Shown here in pieces: positions 1-11,047 of a DNA stretch of 64,000 bases (its first letter is position 1; each line of letters starts with the position of its first letter). A model generated the notes under the pieces. It had not been told where the DNA came from and did no database searches. It saw nothing but the letters and a program-made list of their open reading frames with translations. The position numbers and the translations under genes were made by a program. The stretch is from NCBI GenBank assembly GCA_023014335.1, contig JAECYW010000008.1, positions 2,356,001-2,420,000 of the forward strand, in the 5' to 3' direction. The DNA comes from Galerina marginata. Lineage: Eukaryota > Basidiomycota > Agaricomycetes > Agaricales > Galerinaceae.

Positions 1-539
1 AGCTGAAATGTCCCACATATTCTGGGAATCGTCCATATCCTTCTGAATATTTTTGGATCATTTATTCAATTAGTTTGGGTGGTCTAACGAGGAAATGCAC
101 ATTGTGCGTCCCGCCGCGCCTACATCCCGAAATCACTACGTTGGATGAGAACTAGTACACATTATTTACTAAGGGAAAAAGCGTACAAAACGGTCAAGCT
201 TTGGTCTAAAGCTATTTATAGAGTATTCACCATTCAATCCTTCTCTTCAACCATCATGAGTCAACACTCCAGCGCTACTATTAGAATTGTTTCTTGGCTC
301 TGCCAGTGCTTTTTGTCAGATAATTAACCATCTTCAAAATGCTCTACTGTGCCCCTTGTCCTGGTAACTTGATTCATGCGCAGACGCCTAGACTTGGTTG
401 ACTTCCATTTTTTCTGAGCTCGACATGTGGCTCAGGTTGATACGCGAAGCGCAGGTTCAATCAAAGGTTCTGGTAGTACTAAACTGGCTCCTTGATCACT
501 TTCTTTCTTCTCTACGTCTCCACCTTCGAGATGCATGTC
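1..539. other. Gene-poor left edge
   Basis: No reading frame here has the codon character or splice signals of a gene. The short ORFs carry no recognisable motif. The right end may include eroded 5' sequence of the adjacent membrane-protein pseudogene. Confidence 0.5.
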
Positions 540-1170
540 GCTGTGATCAACATCAACGGCATTTCCGCTCGACAAGTAGATACTTCGCGACTGTGAATGC
601 GGCATCGCGATCTTGTCATCAAGTAATCTCTCAACTGCGCCTGGCTGCTGGTGCAGTCAAAATACCCGGATTCCCTGCGCATGCGTCCATTTCTACTCGT
701 CTACGCCACATACTTGTGTATGTGCAGTACTGCAGCCATGGTTCAAGAAATATTCACGATGACGCGAGCACTGTGGAACGGGCAGGCATTGCGGTCCCAG
801 TTGAGTCGGTCAGATATCCTAGAAGGCTTACCGTTCGCTATTCCATTCACGGTTTTAGGCGCTGACGAGCTTTTGGTTAGTAAACGTGGTGGTTATATTT
901 TTTGATTCTGATTATTTGCAGTTAATGGAGATGTATGATTTTATATCAAGGCATATAGAAGTGCGTTGTATGGCATTCTTTCGACTCTTCCTTTGGCGTC
1001 AACAAGTGCGTTCTTCAAGGTTCTTCATCCAGACTTTTAGATTTCCAATCAATAACTTGACTCGTTGGGTGAGCTTAGTGGTGGCCACTGTCTTCTTCTT
1101 GCAGGCTCAGTTTGGGGCCAAAGTTGCTCTCGTCTCCATATTCAAGTTTCTGACTCTTTTTCGTGGATAA
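540..1170 (+). pseudogene. Decayed seven-helix membrane protein copy
   Basis: This is a broken relative of the two membrane-protein genes downstream. Around 650-870 the frame reads QSK..RMRPFLLVYATYLC and then LPFAIPFTVLGADELL, which lines up with QSKPMRRFLFVF and LPFTIWGADGFM of the 4093 gene. A possible intron (gttagt to gcag, about 876-920) sits at the same codon as in the intact genes. After it the expected LWRCxILYQG can be read (LWR, then RCMILYQGI), but an extra A puts it out of frame and a TAG follows at once. Upstream, 590-650 aligns with the first helix of the siblings only across frame breaks. I infer a relic of tandem duplication. The exact 5' limit is uncertain. Confidence 0.6.
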
Positions 1171-2186
1171 TCCCGCCTACTCGCTGTCGAACTATGCACC
1201 AACTAAGATATATTAGAAGCCTCACTAGTCCCTCACTGGTCTAGGCGGCAACGACTCCGCCTACGCCAAGGTCATGACTATGTGTGTCGAATCCTCCGCC
1301 ATGATTGTCGTAGTGGTCGTTGCTTGTCACTGCATGCCGGAGATAGACCACCCCTATGCTCCCTTCCCCTATTTTCTTCTCCCTCCTGTCTGAGTAAATC
1401 CTTGACAACTTTAGTCGTCGCATTTACGAAACTATTGACGGCGATATCTTAATAGGCGGTACCACCCTTGCTTATTGTTTTCAGAGTAGCCCAAGGAAGA
1501 GCATTCAGGCGGTGGAATCCCGAAACCAGGACGTGGTTATCATTCAGCCTCCACATATTTTTACCAGAGTGTCGGATGGCTGCTAAGGAGAGGTAATTAC
1601 GAATAGGCGTCAACGCCTGTTGACTGCAATTAACCATATTGGAAATTGCGCAGAGGACTTTGCGTAGGTCGAGGCGGTGGATTCTGGTAGATTGCTATGG
1701 AGACACGGAACAGTCTCGACACAGGTTCATGGGACGAAGATAAGAGGTCATATGCGACCCGTCCCATGAAGTTTTGACTACGCTATTGCATCATCGTGTG
1801 TATCTTTGCGTTTCGGTCCTCCTATTCTCGACCAGCACACTGCCATTGGTTCAGATCTATGTGTTGAAACTATACCCTAAACTTGAACAATCTGTGTTTC
1901 GTTTTCATCTCGACTCTGTCACGGCACCGTTGTGGTTTTTCGGCTGCTGCGCAGACCGTCAGAGAGTCATATTTTAGGCAATCAAGATAGGTATGTTGGG
2001 CCCATATCAACGAAGACAATTGACGTGAGTTTTATCACAAGACGAAGTTGTGCCGTGCCTTCTCGAGGTATAATTTCCGTGGGAAAGTCTTATGTAGCAA
2101 CCCAGGGTACGGTGCGGCCAAAGATTGCAATATAAAGGCCAGCTTGATTCTTGCTCCGCTTCGCAGCTCGTTAGCCGGGTGCCGCC
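1171..2186. other. Intergenic region before membrane-protein gene A
   Basis: The ORFs on both strands here are short, mutually overlapping and lack known motifs. The 3' end holds the 5' leader of the 2187 gene, whose ATG sits in a strong GCCGCCATG context. I see nothing else I can support. Confidence 0.5.
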
Positions 2187-3330
2187 ATGCCTGTCGAGCA
2201 AACGTCGTCCACTCTTCCTGGGCTGGTACCAGGCCCAAATACTTTGCTTGAGACGCAGATGCTTGGAACAATGATCGCCGCAGCCTTGTACGGGATCGTC
2301 CTCACGCTTTCTTTCGATTGCTTCAAGCTTCTTTTCAAAAAAAACGTCACAGTTCCATCCAGGCCGATGCGACGATTTCTGGTCTTCCTCATCTTGACGA
2401 TGTTTCTCCTGAGCACCTTGTCCTTGGTTCAGGGAGTGTTGGTTTCTACAACATCCATATTTCAAGGGATCAGCTTCCCTTCTCTACCTGGCGGTGCGCC
2501 ATATGTTCTCCCCTTTAGCATATGGACAGCAGATGCGTTCATGGTGAGTATTTTGTTGAGTCCCAGAGTAATGAAAATAAATAGAGGTCATGTCTTTCTA
2601 GCTTTGGCGATGCGCGATTTTATACCAGGGCATACCACGCCTCGCAAGAATAGCACTCCTTTGCTTCATTTCTTTGGTTTTCGTGGCAGCTTTAGGTGTG
2701 TACCCTAGTCCAACTTCGGGTATCACGTCTCTGAACTTGAATGACAACTGTACAGCAAGTGGGCTATTATTATTTTTTACCTTCAGCGCGTCATGGATGC
2801 GCTTGCCAACCCTCCTGATCGTATCATTTTCCACCCTCTTCAATGTCATCGTCTCTGTCTTGATTGTCGTCCGGCTCATCTATCATCAAATATACCTGCG
2901 GAACGTCCTCGGCCCAGGCCATGGGTCGCCATATACAAGAATCATGGCTATGACAGTCGAATCAGCTTCCCTGCTGATATTGGTTGGCATCCCGTATGTC
3001 TTCCTGGTGGCTTATCAGGATACTGCGGGCTCGATGATGCTATTGTCCCTGCTACCTCAAATCTGCGTACGTTGAACTTAGTTTCGCTCAAGCAATGGGG
3101 ATTGATTTTCAGTATACCAGGCCATATCACCTTTACTCATTGTATACCGAGTAGCCGATGGTAGAGCTGCAATGGAAATGCCTTCCGGAGATCTCGATGG
3201 CAAACACCTGGAAGGCCATCTGGGAAGTCTCCGTTTTGATAAAACAAGGAGCATTTCGCTTGACAGTGTATACTTACCCGATCTGTACGAGTTCGACCCG
3301 AAAAAATCACCCGGGCTAGGCCTGCCATAA
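2187..3330 (+). CDS. Seven-helix membrane protein A (Agaricomycete family)
   Basis: Predicted integral membrane protein of about 297 residues, of an expanded mushroom family whose ligand and role are unknown. Exons: 2187-2543, 2602-3066, 3121-3330; introns are 58 and 54 nt with GT-AG borders and phase 0. The ATG is in an ideal Kozak context. Seven hydrophobic stretches can be read, starting MLGTMIAAALYGIVLTLSF and ending ISPLLIVYRVADGRA. The exon 1/2 junction makes the family signature ADAFM|LWRCAILYQG. A short hydrophilic C-tail follows. Its neighbour at 4093 is a clear tandem paralogue sharing two intron positions; A lacks that gene's second intron. Splice sites were chosen by colinearity with the paralogue. 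The topology resembles a receptor, but no G-protein coupling motif is evident. Confidence 0.85.
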
Positions 3331-4092
3331 CACCTACTGTACGTTCCATTATTCAATACCAGAATCCACTCTTGAATATTTAATGAATCCAATTATTTAC
3401 AATAGTAGGGAATCAAATGTGTACGATTACTGACATAAAATGGAAACCTCAGTTATCAATTGCTATTTCTCTGATTTGGGTTCCGAAGCAAGCATACTTA
3501 GTACCCAGAATGTTCTGATCGCTGTGGCAGCCGGTGGAGAGTCAGACGCGACGCGTTATGGGCATCACGTGCAATATTAAAGATGTGTTGAAATTTCAAG
3601 CGGTCCTGGTGCTATATGTTGTCTTCCTCAATACAATCGTCGTAACCGAACTTTCAAGAAGGAAACGGCATGGGACTCTGCCATTCAGCGCTACAGCCAT
3701 TGCCAGTGGGGGACCTGCACTGCCCAACTGTTGCCGATTTGTGTTTGAAACAGGTCTAATGGGCATCTTGGAATGGGGTACTGCCTCCACCTCCGACGAA
3801 CGCCGTTCTGACATTTTTGCCAACTTAGCGGCCTAATTTGCTCTTAAATCTGCACACCGTCGGACACCCCTTGCTTGCTGAGTGATGCGCAGTGATAGTA
3901 ATGCCCGTCGTGTGTCTAGACATCCGTCTAAGCGGTCTAGCTTCAGGTTCGGGAATTCATGACAAATGGGCGGAGCGCTGGGTGTATCTGTTGCTTCATG
4001 AATTCATATTGCCGTTCTCAGCTCCGGCCATAGAATTACTTATAAGGGCCTGTTTCGGCCCTTTCAGCACCATTATCCCCCAATTGTGCACC
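3331..4092. other. Intergenic spacer between paralogues A and B
   Basis: About 760 bases between the tandem membrane-protein genes. An open frame at 3534-3836 starts at GTG and shows no motif, so I do not call it. The spacer presumably holds the terminator of A and the promoter of B; no TATA box stands out. Confidence 0.5.
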
Positions 4093-5218
4093 ATGTTGGA
4101 CCCAGAGCCTTTGTCAAGCTCGAACCCTTTGCTCGAAATGCAGATGCTTGGAACTTTTATCTCGGCGATCGCATATGGCATCGTCATCATGTTGTCCTTC
4201 GACTGCTTCAGGCTTCTCTCCAGGCAGGTGCCCGCCATTCAGTCCAAGCCGATGCGACGCTTTCTGTTCGTGTTCATCTCGGTCATGTTGTTTCTAAGTA
4301 CGCTGTCGGTGGTGCAAGGGATCATTGTAGCTTGCACGTCGATCTTCCATAGGTTTACACTTCCAGGTCTCCCTAGTGGTGCCCCCTTCGCCCTACCATT
4401 TACGATATGGGGAGCTGATGGATTCATGGCAAGCATATTATGACCTTCCTGATGCTGTTGATGGGCCTAAATATTTGACATCCATAGCTTTGGCGTTGCG
4501 CGGTCCTATACCAAGGCGTATCCCGGCCTTCTCGAATAGGATTGCTTTTTTTGATGACGTTTGTCGCAGTGGCCGGCCTAGGTGCGTCTCTATTTTCTCT
4601 AATTGAATCATTTTAATTTGTCACAACAAGGAACTGGAATAATGTTATTCGTGAAACCAGCATCCGGAAAATCGCCCACCTTAACCGTCGTTTCCTTATC
4701 CACTTTTCTTAACCTCGCAATCACCAGCTTGATCAGTCTACGGCTGATTCATCACCAAAAATATCTTCGCGATGCTCTTGGCCCCGCTCATGGGTCGCCA
4801 TATAAAAGGCTTAACGCTATGATTGTTGAATCTGCAGCTTTGATCATATTCTTTTGCGTTCCTTACATCTTCCTCGTTGTATTTCAAAGGCCCGAAAGGG
4901 TGGTCTTTTTAATATTGCTCCCCCAAATTTGTGTAAGCTCCGCCCCCTTTTTTAATTTTGTTTTTTGGCAAATGATATTTACAACCTGTAATCTAGGTTA
5001 TATCGCCGCTACTCATCATTTACCGGGTAGCCAAAGGAAGAGCCGCAACAGAATTCCGTTCTGATTTGAACTCGAGTTGGATTACTGGGATGACTCCTCA
5101 ACCTATTAATTTCAACGTCGTTCGTACACGTCCGTCACTGTCCAGCACTGCCAGTGAATCGGAGGGAGGGCGTTCTGCTGAAACAAAAAGGGAAAGCGAA
5201 GCACCGAGCATGTGCTAA
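4093..5218 (+). CDS. Seven-helix membrane protein B (tandem paralogue)
   Basis: Second intact copy of the tandem family, about 319 residues. Exons: 4093-4428, 4488-4581, 4631-4932, 4997-5218. The first intron has a GC donor (ATG|GCAAGC) exactly where gene A has ATG|GTGAGT, and resumes in LWRCAVLYQG, so a GC-AG intron is well supported. The 49-nt second intron is absent from gene A. Helices include MLGTFISAIAYGIVIMLSF, MRRFLFVFISVMLFLST and ISPLLIIYRVAKGRA. The C-terminal tail, about 55 residues, is Ser/Glu/Arg-rich, longer and unrelated to A's tail, which suggests the copies have diverged on the cytosolic side. Function is unknown. Confidence 0.85.
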
Positions 5219-5474
5219 TGATACTCAGCCTGATAGGATGCCATGGTGTAAAACAGAAATAATAAATCACTCCTTTAATGCAGAAATATTCCATGCTAAT
5301 ATGTGGTGGAACCATCAACTGCTCGGGCGCTCTCCAGATGAGGCAGCGCGATTGTGCTGGTATGAGGGAGAGATAGAATCCACACACTTCGCCACAGCTC
5401 TCGATACGAATTTGGTCTAGTAAGCGTCCGCCCTACGGCTGCGTGTATCCTTTCTCTCAGGATCCGGTCGGACA

Positions 5475-5658
5475 GCGTCTGTCATAAGTATAGTTATTTC
5501 TGATAATTTACGTAGACATAAGGTTACGGCTGTTTCTCACATTGCTACTTATCAAAAGCTAAAACGTTTTCTTGACCTAGCCTACTGGCTTGGAACTACG
5601 GAGAATGGCGTCGTCATTTACGAAGAATAAGTCTGTCTTACCCCAGGAGCTCATCGAC
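5475..5658 (+). repeat. Direct repeat, left copy (F-box 5' end)
   Basis: Left member of a pair of direct repeats whose other member is 7738-7898. Both contain a shared upstream segment (CTACTTATCAAAA..), then GACCTAGCCTACTGGCTTGG and the first 18 codons of an F-box protein. The best-matching 80 bases differ at only a few positions. The repeats bracket the intact F-box gene at 5989, consistent with tandem duplication of the 5' end followed by decay. Confidence 0.8.
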
Positions 5659-5688
5659 TATACCCGAATCCGATCTCGGCGTTTTTGA
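5605..5688 (+). pseudogene. Truncated F-box gene fragment (left)
   Basis: An ATG opens MASSFTKNKSVLPQELID, close to MATSFTKNTPMLPQELIN of the intact neighbour. Homology then stops abruptly and a TGA follows ten codons later. Only the first half of the F-box survives, so it cannot make a functional adaptor. It is a relic of the duplication described for the flanking repeats. Confidence 0.75.
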
Positions 5689-5988
5689 TCAACGAACGCG
5701 TATAATATATTGGTCTTGAACCTCGGGCTTCTCAATTTCAGCAGCTAGATAACGGATTTACACCCTGTCAACCTCCTGCCAAAATCTTATTCATTGCAGG
5801 CGACATCGGTGCGCCCGACGTCAAGGCGCAAGTTAGGCGCAAGTACATATTTTCCGACTTCCGCTTGCTTCCCACGGTCACCCACATTCCCGCATTAATA
5901 TATTGACTTGACCTTGCTCAACTTCAAGTCTTCAACCCGACTACTTACAACTATAAATCTTCTCGCCTGAGTTCATCCTTTGGAAAAA

Positions 5989-7466
5989 ATGGCGACTTCT
6001 TTCACGAAAAATACCCCCATGCTTCCCCAAGAACTCATTAACCTCATTCTGGACAAGTTAGCATTCCAAATGCCGGACAACGAATCACTCGACACCCTCC
6101 GAGCTTGTTCCCTCGTCTCCAGATCTTTTCACTTTCAATCTCGCCAGTATATCTTCTCTGAAATCGAATTTATTATAGACAAGACTACTCAAAAGCGCGC
6201 GTCCAGACTCAGGAGTGTTCTCCAATACAAAAACGCGGAACTGGCTTCCGTCATTCGGACACTTAAACTGGTCCTTCCATTCCATGTCGCCTTGGGCGCC
6301 ATGAGCAGAACCCAGAACATTTCAACGGCGTCCACTTTCCTGATGAAGCTTGGCGTGAAGGAAAATGGCTGGCTCAAACTCGTTGACGTATTAATGGGCT
6401 CAAATTTGGAGTCGTTGACCGTTGCGGTACGGGCACCGGCAGGGACGTCTTATCGGAAGCTTGTCAGCATATACATGGAACCAGCGTTCTTCCAGATATG
6501 CTCCAAGCATAACCTCAAATCCTTGCGCCTGGTCAATATTGGGAACGTTCCAGCCTCACTCATAATTGAGGCATTCTCGTCCTATTATCTATCCAATTTG
6601 GAACTTTGCAATATTTCGATCACTGCCCAAGACGAAAGCTCGCGGAGCCTATCCAATCAACATACAAAAAGTATTCTGTCGAAAATAAATAGGCTGGAAA
6701 TGAAGCGTGTACTGTGCCTTGTTCCCTCCCAGGTATCCGCCCTCTTCAAATGTTTGAACTTTCCATTTTTGCGAACTCTCGTGGTGTCCGTTCCCGACTA
6801 TCCAGAAACAGCCAAAGAATTGTGGGACTTTATTCAAGGCGTTGCCCCTACATTGGCAACTCTGGAACTAGAATGTGGAGCGCGTCCAGGTACTTAAACC
6901 TTTTCTCGTTTTGAAACAATTTTTGAAATGATAACTCTGCAGTCGTAGGATTTTTTCCAACTGAATTCGTTCATTTCAGCAATCTGGGCTCGTTGCGTAA
7001 ACTTAAATTCTCAGCAAGGTCCTACAGCACTGGGGATTTCTCATCACAGCTCCGATTGATGAATGACTTGATTTTCTCGATCAGTGCGCCAGTTGGAATC
7101 GAATCAATTGACCTCCATTTCACTATTCAATCATACGCAGGTTACCCTGTCCCCCAGCATAGGAATGATAGGATACCGGAGGCAACCTGGAAAGCTGACC
7201 CGGGATGGGCTCCACTGGACAGGCTGTTCAATGGCGAAATGCTCGTTAATTTGCGCACCGTAAATCTGAACGTGGAATTTTTCTACCACGACCCAAAGTT
7301 GTTGAAGGCTCGGCATATAGCAGCTGGTCTAAATTCCAGTCGCGATGCAAGGGCCATCCTGCCTGCAACATCCACATCCCCGTCCATTTCCCTTTCTCTT
7401 AATATTTCTACCGTTTGCTCACCACAGCCGATGGAAGCCATGGAAGCTTCCTTATACATCGATTAA
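5989..7466 (+). CDS. F-box protein with LRR-like body
   Basis: Likely substrate adaptor of an SCF ubiquitin ligase: the F-box binds Skp1 and the C-terminal part selects targets. Exons: 5989-6889 and 6943-7466, joined by a 53-nt intron (gtactt..tgcag) in phase 1, giving 474 residues. Residues about 14-60 carry the F-box (LPQELINLILDKL, then LRACSLVSRSF), followed by Leu-rich irregular repeats as in many Agaricomycete F-box proteins. The ATG at 5989 follows AAAA and matches the start of both truncated copies. The last 50 codons are Ser/Thr-rich and could include an unrecognised intron, so the C-terminus is less certain. The target protein is unknown. Confidence 0.85.
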
Positions 7467-7737
7467 TTATCTCAGTTGTTTCATGACCAACGGGTTGATG
7501 CCCTGAAAAACCCACTGGCATGATAGCCGTTCTTACCATCTGGCGTTTGCACAGTAGACAAGGGCTACATATTGCATCTCTTTTATGTCACCACCTGTAA
7601 TTACACGTGTAGCATTGGGAGCGTAGCATCGAAATTGACGAGGAAGGCGATATGTGTCGCTGAGGGTATTTCTATTTCTAAATTGACAAGGCTCTGATTC
7701 ATTTACACTTAAGTATTGACTTCCCTCGGGTACGACG

Positions 7738-7898
7738 GCGTCTGTCTTAAGTAGACATCAAGGCTGCCGCTGTTTCTTACATTACTACTTATCAAAAATA
7801 AGATGTCTTCTTTGACCTAGCCTACTGGCTTGGAACTACGCAGAATGGCGTCGTCATTTACGAAGAATAAGCCGGTCTTACCCCAGGAGCTCATCGAC
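7738..7898 (+). repeat. Direct repeat, right copy (F-box 5' end)
   Basis: Right partner of the repeat at 5475-5658, same orientation, about 2.26 kb away. It holds the same upstream block and the F-box N-terminal codons. Confidence 0.8.
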
Positions 7899-8075
7899 CT
7901 CATTCTGGTGAGTCACAAGTTGGCACTCCAGATACCACAAGAAGAGTCAATTTTCGCCTTTCGAGCTAGCACCATTGTCTTCAAGCTGTTTCACTCCCAA
8001 TCTCGTTGATTCTACGACATCGAGCGTGTTATCGACAATTCTACCCCGAAGCACGCATCCAGACTCAGGGGATCC
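7845..8075 (+). pseudogene. Truncated F-box gene fragment (right)
   Basis: Reads MASSFTKNKPVLPQELIDLIL and continues colinear with the intact F-box gene through FKLFHSQSR. An in-frame TGA stands where the intact gene has Gln. Beyond the stop the same frame still matches (FYDIERVID, KHASRLRG), so a single nonsense change hit an older copy. Homology ends near 8075 and the rest of the gene is absent. Confidence 0.8.
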
Positions 8076-8548
8076 AATATGTCCACCATGAGTCTGGTGG
8101 GCAGGCTTTTTTTTTGCACTATTAATACAAAAGATCTCCTTGACCTGCATTATAGAAGGTTAGATTCCTATATCTAGTGGCTAGTTTATGGAATTTAAGA
8201 CGATAAGGCATAGAGTATCCATAAAGATATACTTACGGTGGATTAGTTCTGGAAGGGGAACACCACGCGGTTACGTTGCCAAACATAAATACAACAACAA
8301 TAATCCACATTACTTAGACGTATTCAAGGTACAGAGGAGAAATAGAACACGAGATAGCTGAGAGGAATCCATAGCTTGTCACTAGTTTGTAAGTGCGATT
8401 GACGTGAAGGTATCAAAAAGTAAAACCACAATGCAGAAGGAAAAAACCAAGCAGAAGTTTAAAAAAATCATTCAGAGTAAAGCCAATTCAGTCACCAACT
8501 CATCGCTCCAAATCATACACCTCAAGTTGCTGGGCATCATCGCCGCAC
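8076..8548. other. Intergenic, 3' side of calcineurin
   Basis: AT-rich spacer between the F-box fragment and the 3' end of the minus-strand calcineurin gene. I see no coding signal. Confidence 0.5.
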
Positions 8549-11047
8549 TCAAGTCGTTTCATGCCTCTTCAACGCCCCCGGCCTGCCTGTGATGCTCCGC
8601 CCCCTGGCGATCTTCTCCGCGAGCATCTCCACGACGCCACCCTCGTCCGGGTCCTCGTCCAATGTGCGCTTGATGAGGTCCTCCATATCCATCCCGTCCG
8701 ACGACCGTCGGCTCGTGTTTCGCATGCTCGGCACGGGGAAGATCGTCGGCGACCGTTGGGAGTCGAGTTCGGGGAGACGTTCGTTTGCAATGTCGGAGCG
8801 ACGGCTGGACAGTTTGAAGGTTTTATAGAGAAGGGGAAGAGGAAGAGGGAAAATAGGTCAGTCGATCAACGACAAACAAGAATCAAATAAAACGACATAC
8901 GCATCAGCAAACGTCCTGATGCTCCTATTGATCTTGGTGCCTTGCACAGTGAGCGCATCGGGACCAAGCCGACTGACTCCAGTCGACGAGCCAGCCACCA
9001 CGCCGCCGTTGTCCAGCTCCGTCGCATTCTCCGATTCCTCTCTGTTAGAAGACACATTGACAGGTTTCCACATAAGCCAGAGATACTGATAAAAATCATG
9101 TATTTGACGCACCGGAGCAGCTGGAACACTTTCTGCATTCTGCCCACGGCCAGAATCTTGCTCTTGATGAGTTGCCTCCTTGCCGCCAGCGTTTCGGCGC
9201 TCTGGTCGGCCTCGCCCTCCTCGTCGTCCTCGATGTCGAGTTCTTCTTGGCTGCATATGCTCAAAATAGCGAGCAGCATCTCGGTAACTGAAGAATAAAC
9301 AACCGTCATAAATCATCGAAGAAAATGGAAGGACATAAATTGAACATACTCTTCTGCCCAACGAAGGGCAAGCTCCAGGTAAACGCGTCCATAAAATTTG
9401 GCAGCCAATACGGATGCGACGTTGAGTTATACTGCCTGATCGTGATATTCTTGTTCGCGTACTTGAGGATCGCACCGCGGTTGTGATACACGTCGAGGTA
9501 GTTCGGCGCTGAGAAGATAGTGATGACGGAGGGAAAGTTGCGTTTGGGAGTTTTGCGGTACATGGTGTAGCTGTGGTCGTAAGGAAAGATCAGCTATGAA
9601 CAATAGTTAGTCAGACACAAAGGACAAAGCACGAACCCAGCATCTTGTGCTTCATGTCCTCGGATGAGAGTGAGTAGGCCATTCCGGTCGAGGAATTGGC
9701 ACACAGCTTCATAGCTGGTTTTGTGAAAATGTTGGTCAGTCTTTCTCCCTTCTTCAACGAAAGAATCCACCCACGTGTAGAAAAACGAGCACCCGCGCGT
9801 CCCGTTGTGCGTGAACGTCGTTCCTCGATCCAGGCCAGGGCCATTCGCCGTCGGCTCCGTCTCGTGACCAAAGTTCGAGATGGGGTCCGACCAGAGGAGG
9901 TCGCAGAGCAGACCGTGTGAGCCCGGCTCTTGGAAGCGGTTTATCTGTGCACGAGGGAGTGGTGTCAGACCTGAAGAGTGACAAGTGAAGAGGTGAAGGT
10001 GGCAGTGGGTGAAGGCCATGCATGGCAAGAGAAGTGGGGCGAGTAGGAGACGGACGTACCCCGGCCAGATCATTCAATGTCATGAGCCCCGGTGAGATGC
10101 CCCCATGCACACAAAAGAACTTTCCATCCACCAAAGCAGCGATAGGAAGGGCGCAGAATGAGCGCAGGCAGGCTTCATACACGGCTTCGGAGTACTTGTG
10201 CAGACCTGCATGCAGGGGGGCAAGGGTTTCAGTGGATTAAATGACGGCATGAATGATACAATGGACTAACATTCGCGCTTGAACGTGAAGTACTCCGTGA
10301 GATGGCGGCATTCATGGTTCCCCCGCAGAAGGACTATTCGTCCTGGGTTGTGGATTTTGAGAGCATAGAGGTATAGAAGGCACTGGGAGCGAGTGGCGTT
10401 TGACGTTAGCGTTGACGTCGACAGGTGAAAGAAACAAGCAAGACGCACCTCGATCCCAAAATCGCCTCTGTCAACATAGTCCCCAAGGAAGAGATACAGG
10501 CTGTCTTGGAGGTTGCCGCCCACTTCGAACATCTTCATGAGGTCGTACTATGGGCACATTGTTAAACAACGTTGAGACAGCGCCTCTGAACACAAATCTC
10601 ACGTATTGTCCGTGAATATCCCCACAGACTAGAACGAAAAGCACTATTAGCCACGCACAGACACCCAGCTCCGTGTTGGAAGTGACCCACTGGTGACTGG
10701 GCTCCTCAGAGGCACCATGTTTGGCTCTCTGGAGAAGATGTTGGTTACATTCTCCAGAATGAACAGCGCTTGTGGCTCCGTCAGTCGTCCTTCGTGGTAG
10801 AAATGGTTTTTGAGGTATTCATGGTTGACCTTCCTTTCACCTCCGTCGTTGAGATAAAAGTCTTGATCGGAGGGCTTGTGAGATGCCGGCGGTGGAACCT
10901 AGATTGAAACCATCGATAAACAACACGCCTTATACCCTCTTGCCATCGAAATGATAGGCACACCTGAGGCACTGGCCGCGCTTTCATGTCCGGACCAGGT
11001 GTGCGTGGTGCATTCAGATGGTGCTGCTGCTCATGGTTGCTCTTCAT
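8549..11047 (-). CDS. CNA1: Calcineurin A, catalytic subunit
   Basis: Ca2+/calmodulin-dependent Ser/Thr phosphatase (PP2B) catalytic subunit, 571 residues in twelve exons. High-to-low exon borders: 11047-10964, 10898-10691, 10628-10603, 10547-10449, 10382-10271, 10205-10060, 9944-9775, 9714-9637, 9570-9350, 9287-9113, 9041-8901, 8804-8549; all phases agree. Exon 3 is only 26 nt and encodes CGDIHGQY. Metal and active-site motifs are all present: [38 protein letters not shown]. The calcineurin B-binding helix ([13 protein letters not shown]), the calmodulin-binding segment ([17 protein letters not shown]) and a C-terminal autoinhibitory region ending [12 protein letters not shown] follow. In fungi this enzyme dephosphorylates Crz1 and controls stress and hyphal growth (family knowledge). 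It is divergent from the gene at 12046. Confidence 0.96.

Noticed and set aside
3534..3836. 100-codon plus-strand frame between the membrane-protein genes
   Set aside because: Starts at GTG, has no motif, and a minus-strand frame of similar length overlaps it.
8549..11047. A divergent second calcineurin paralogue because of the RGDFGIE variant
   Set aside because: The rest of the protein fits the common Agaricomycete calcineurin A layout, so I treat the variant as lineage-typical.
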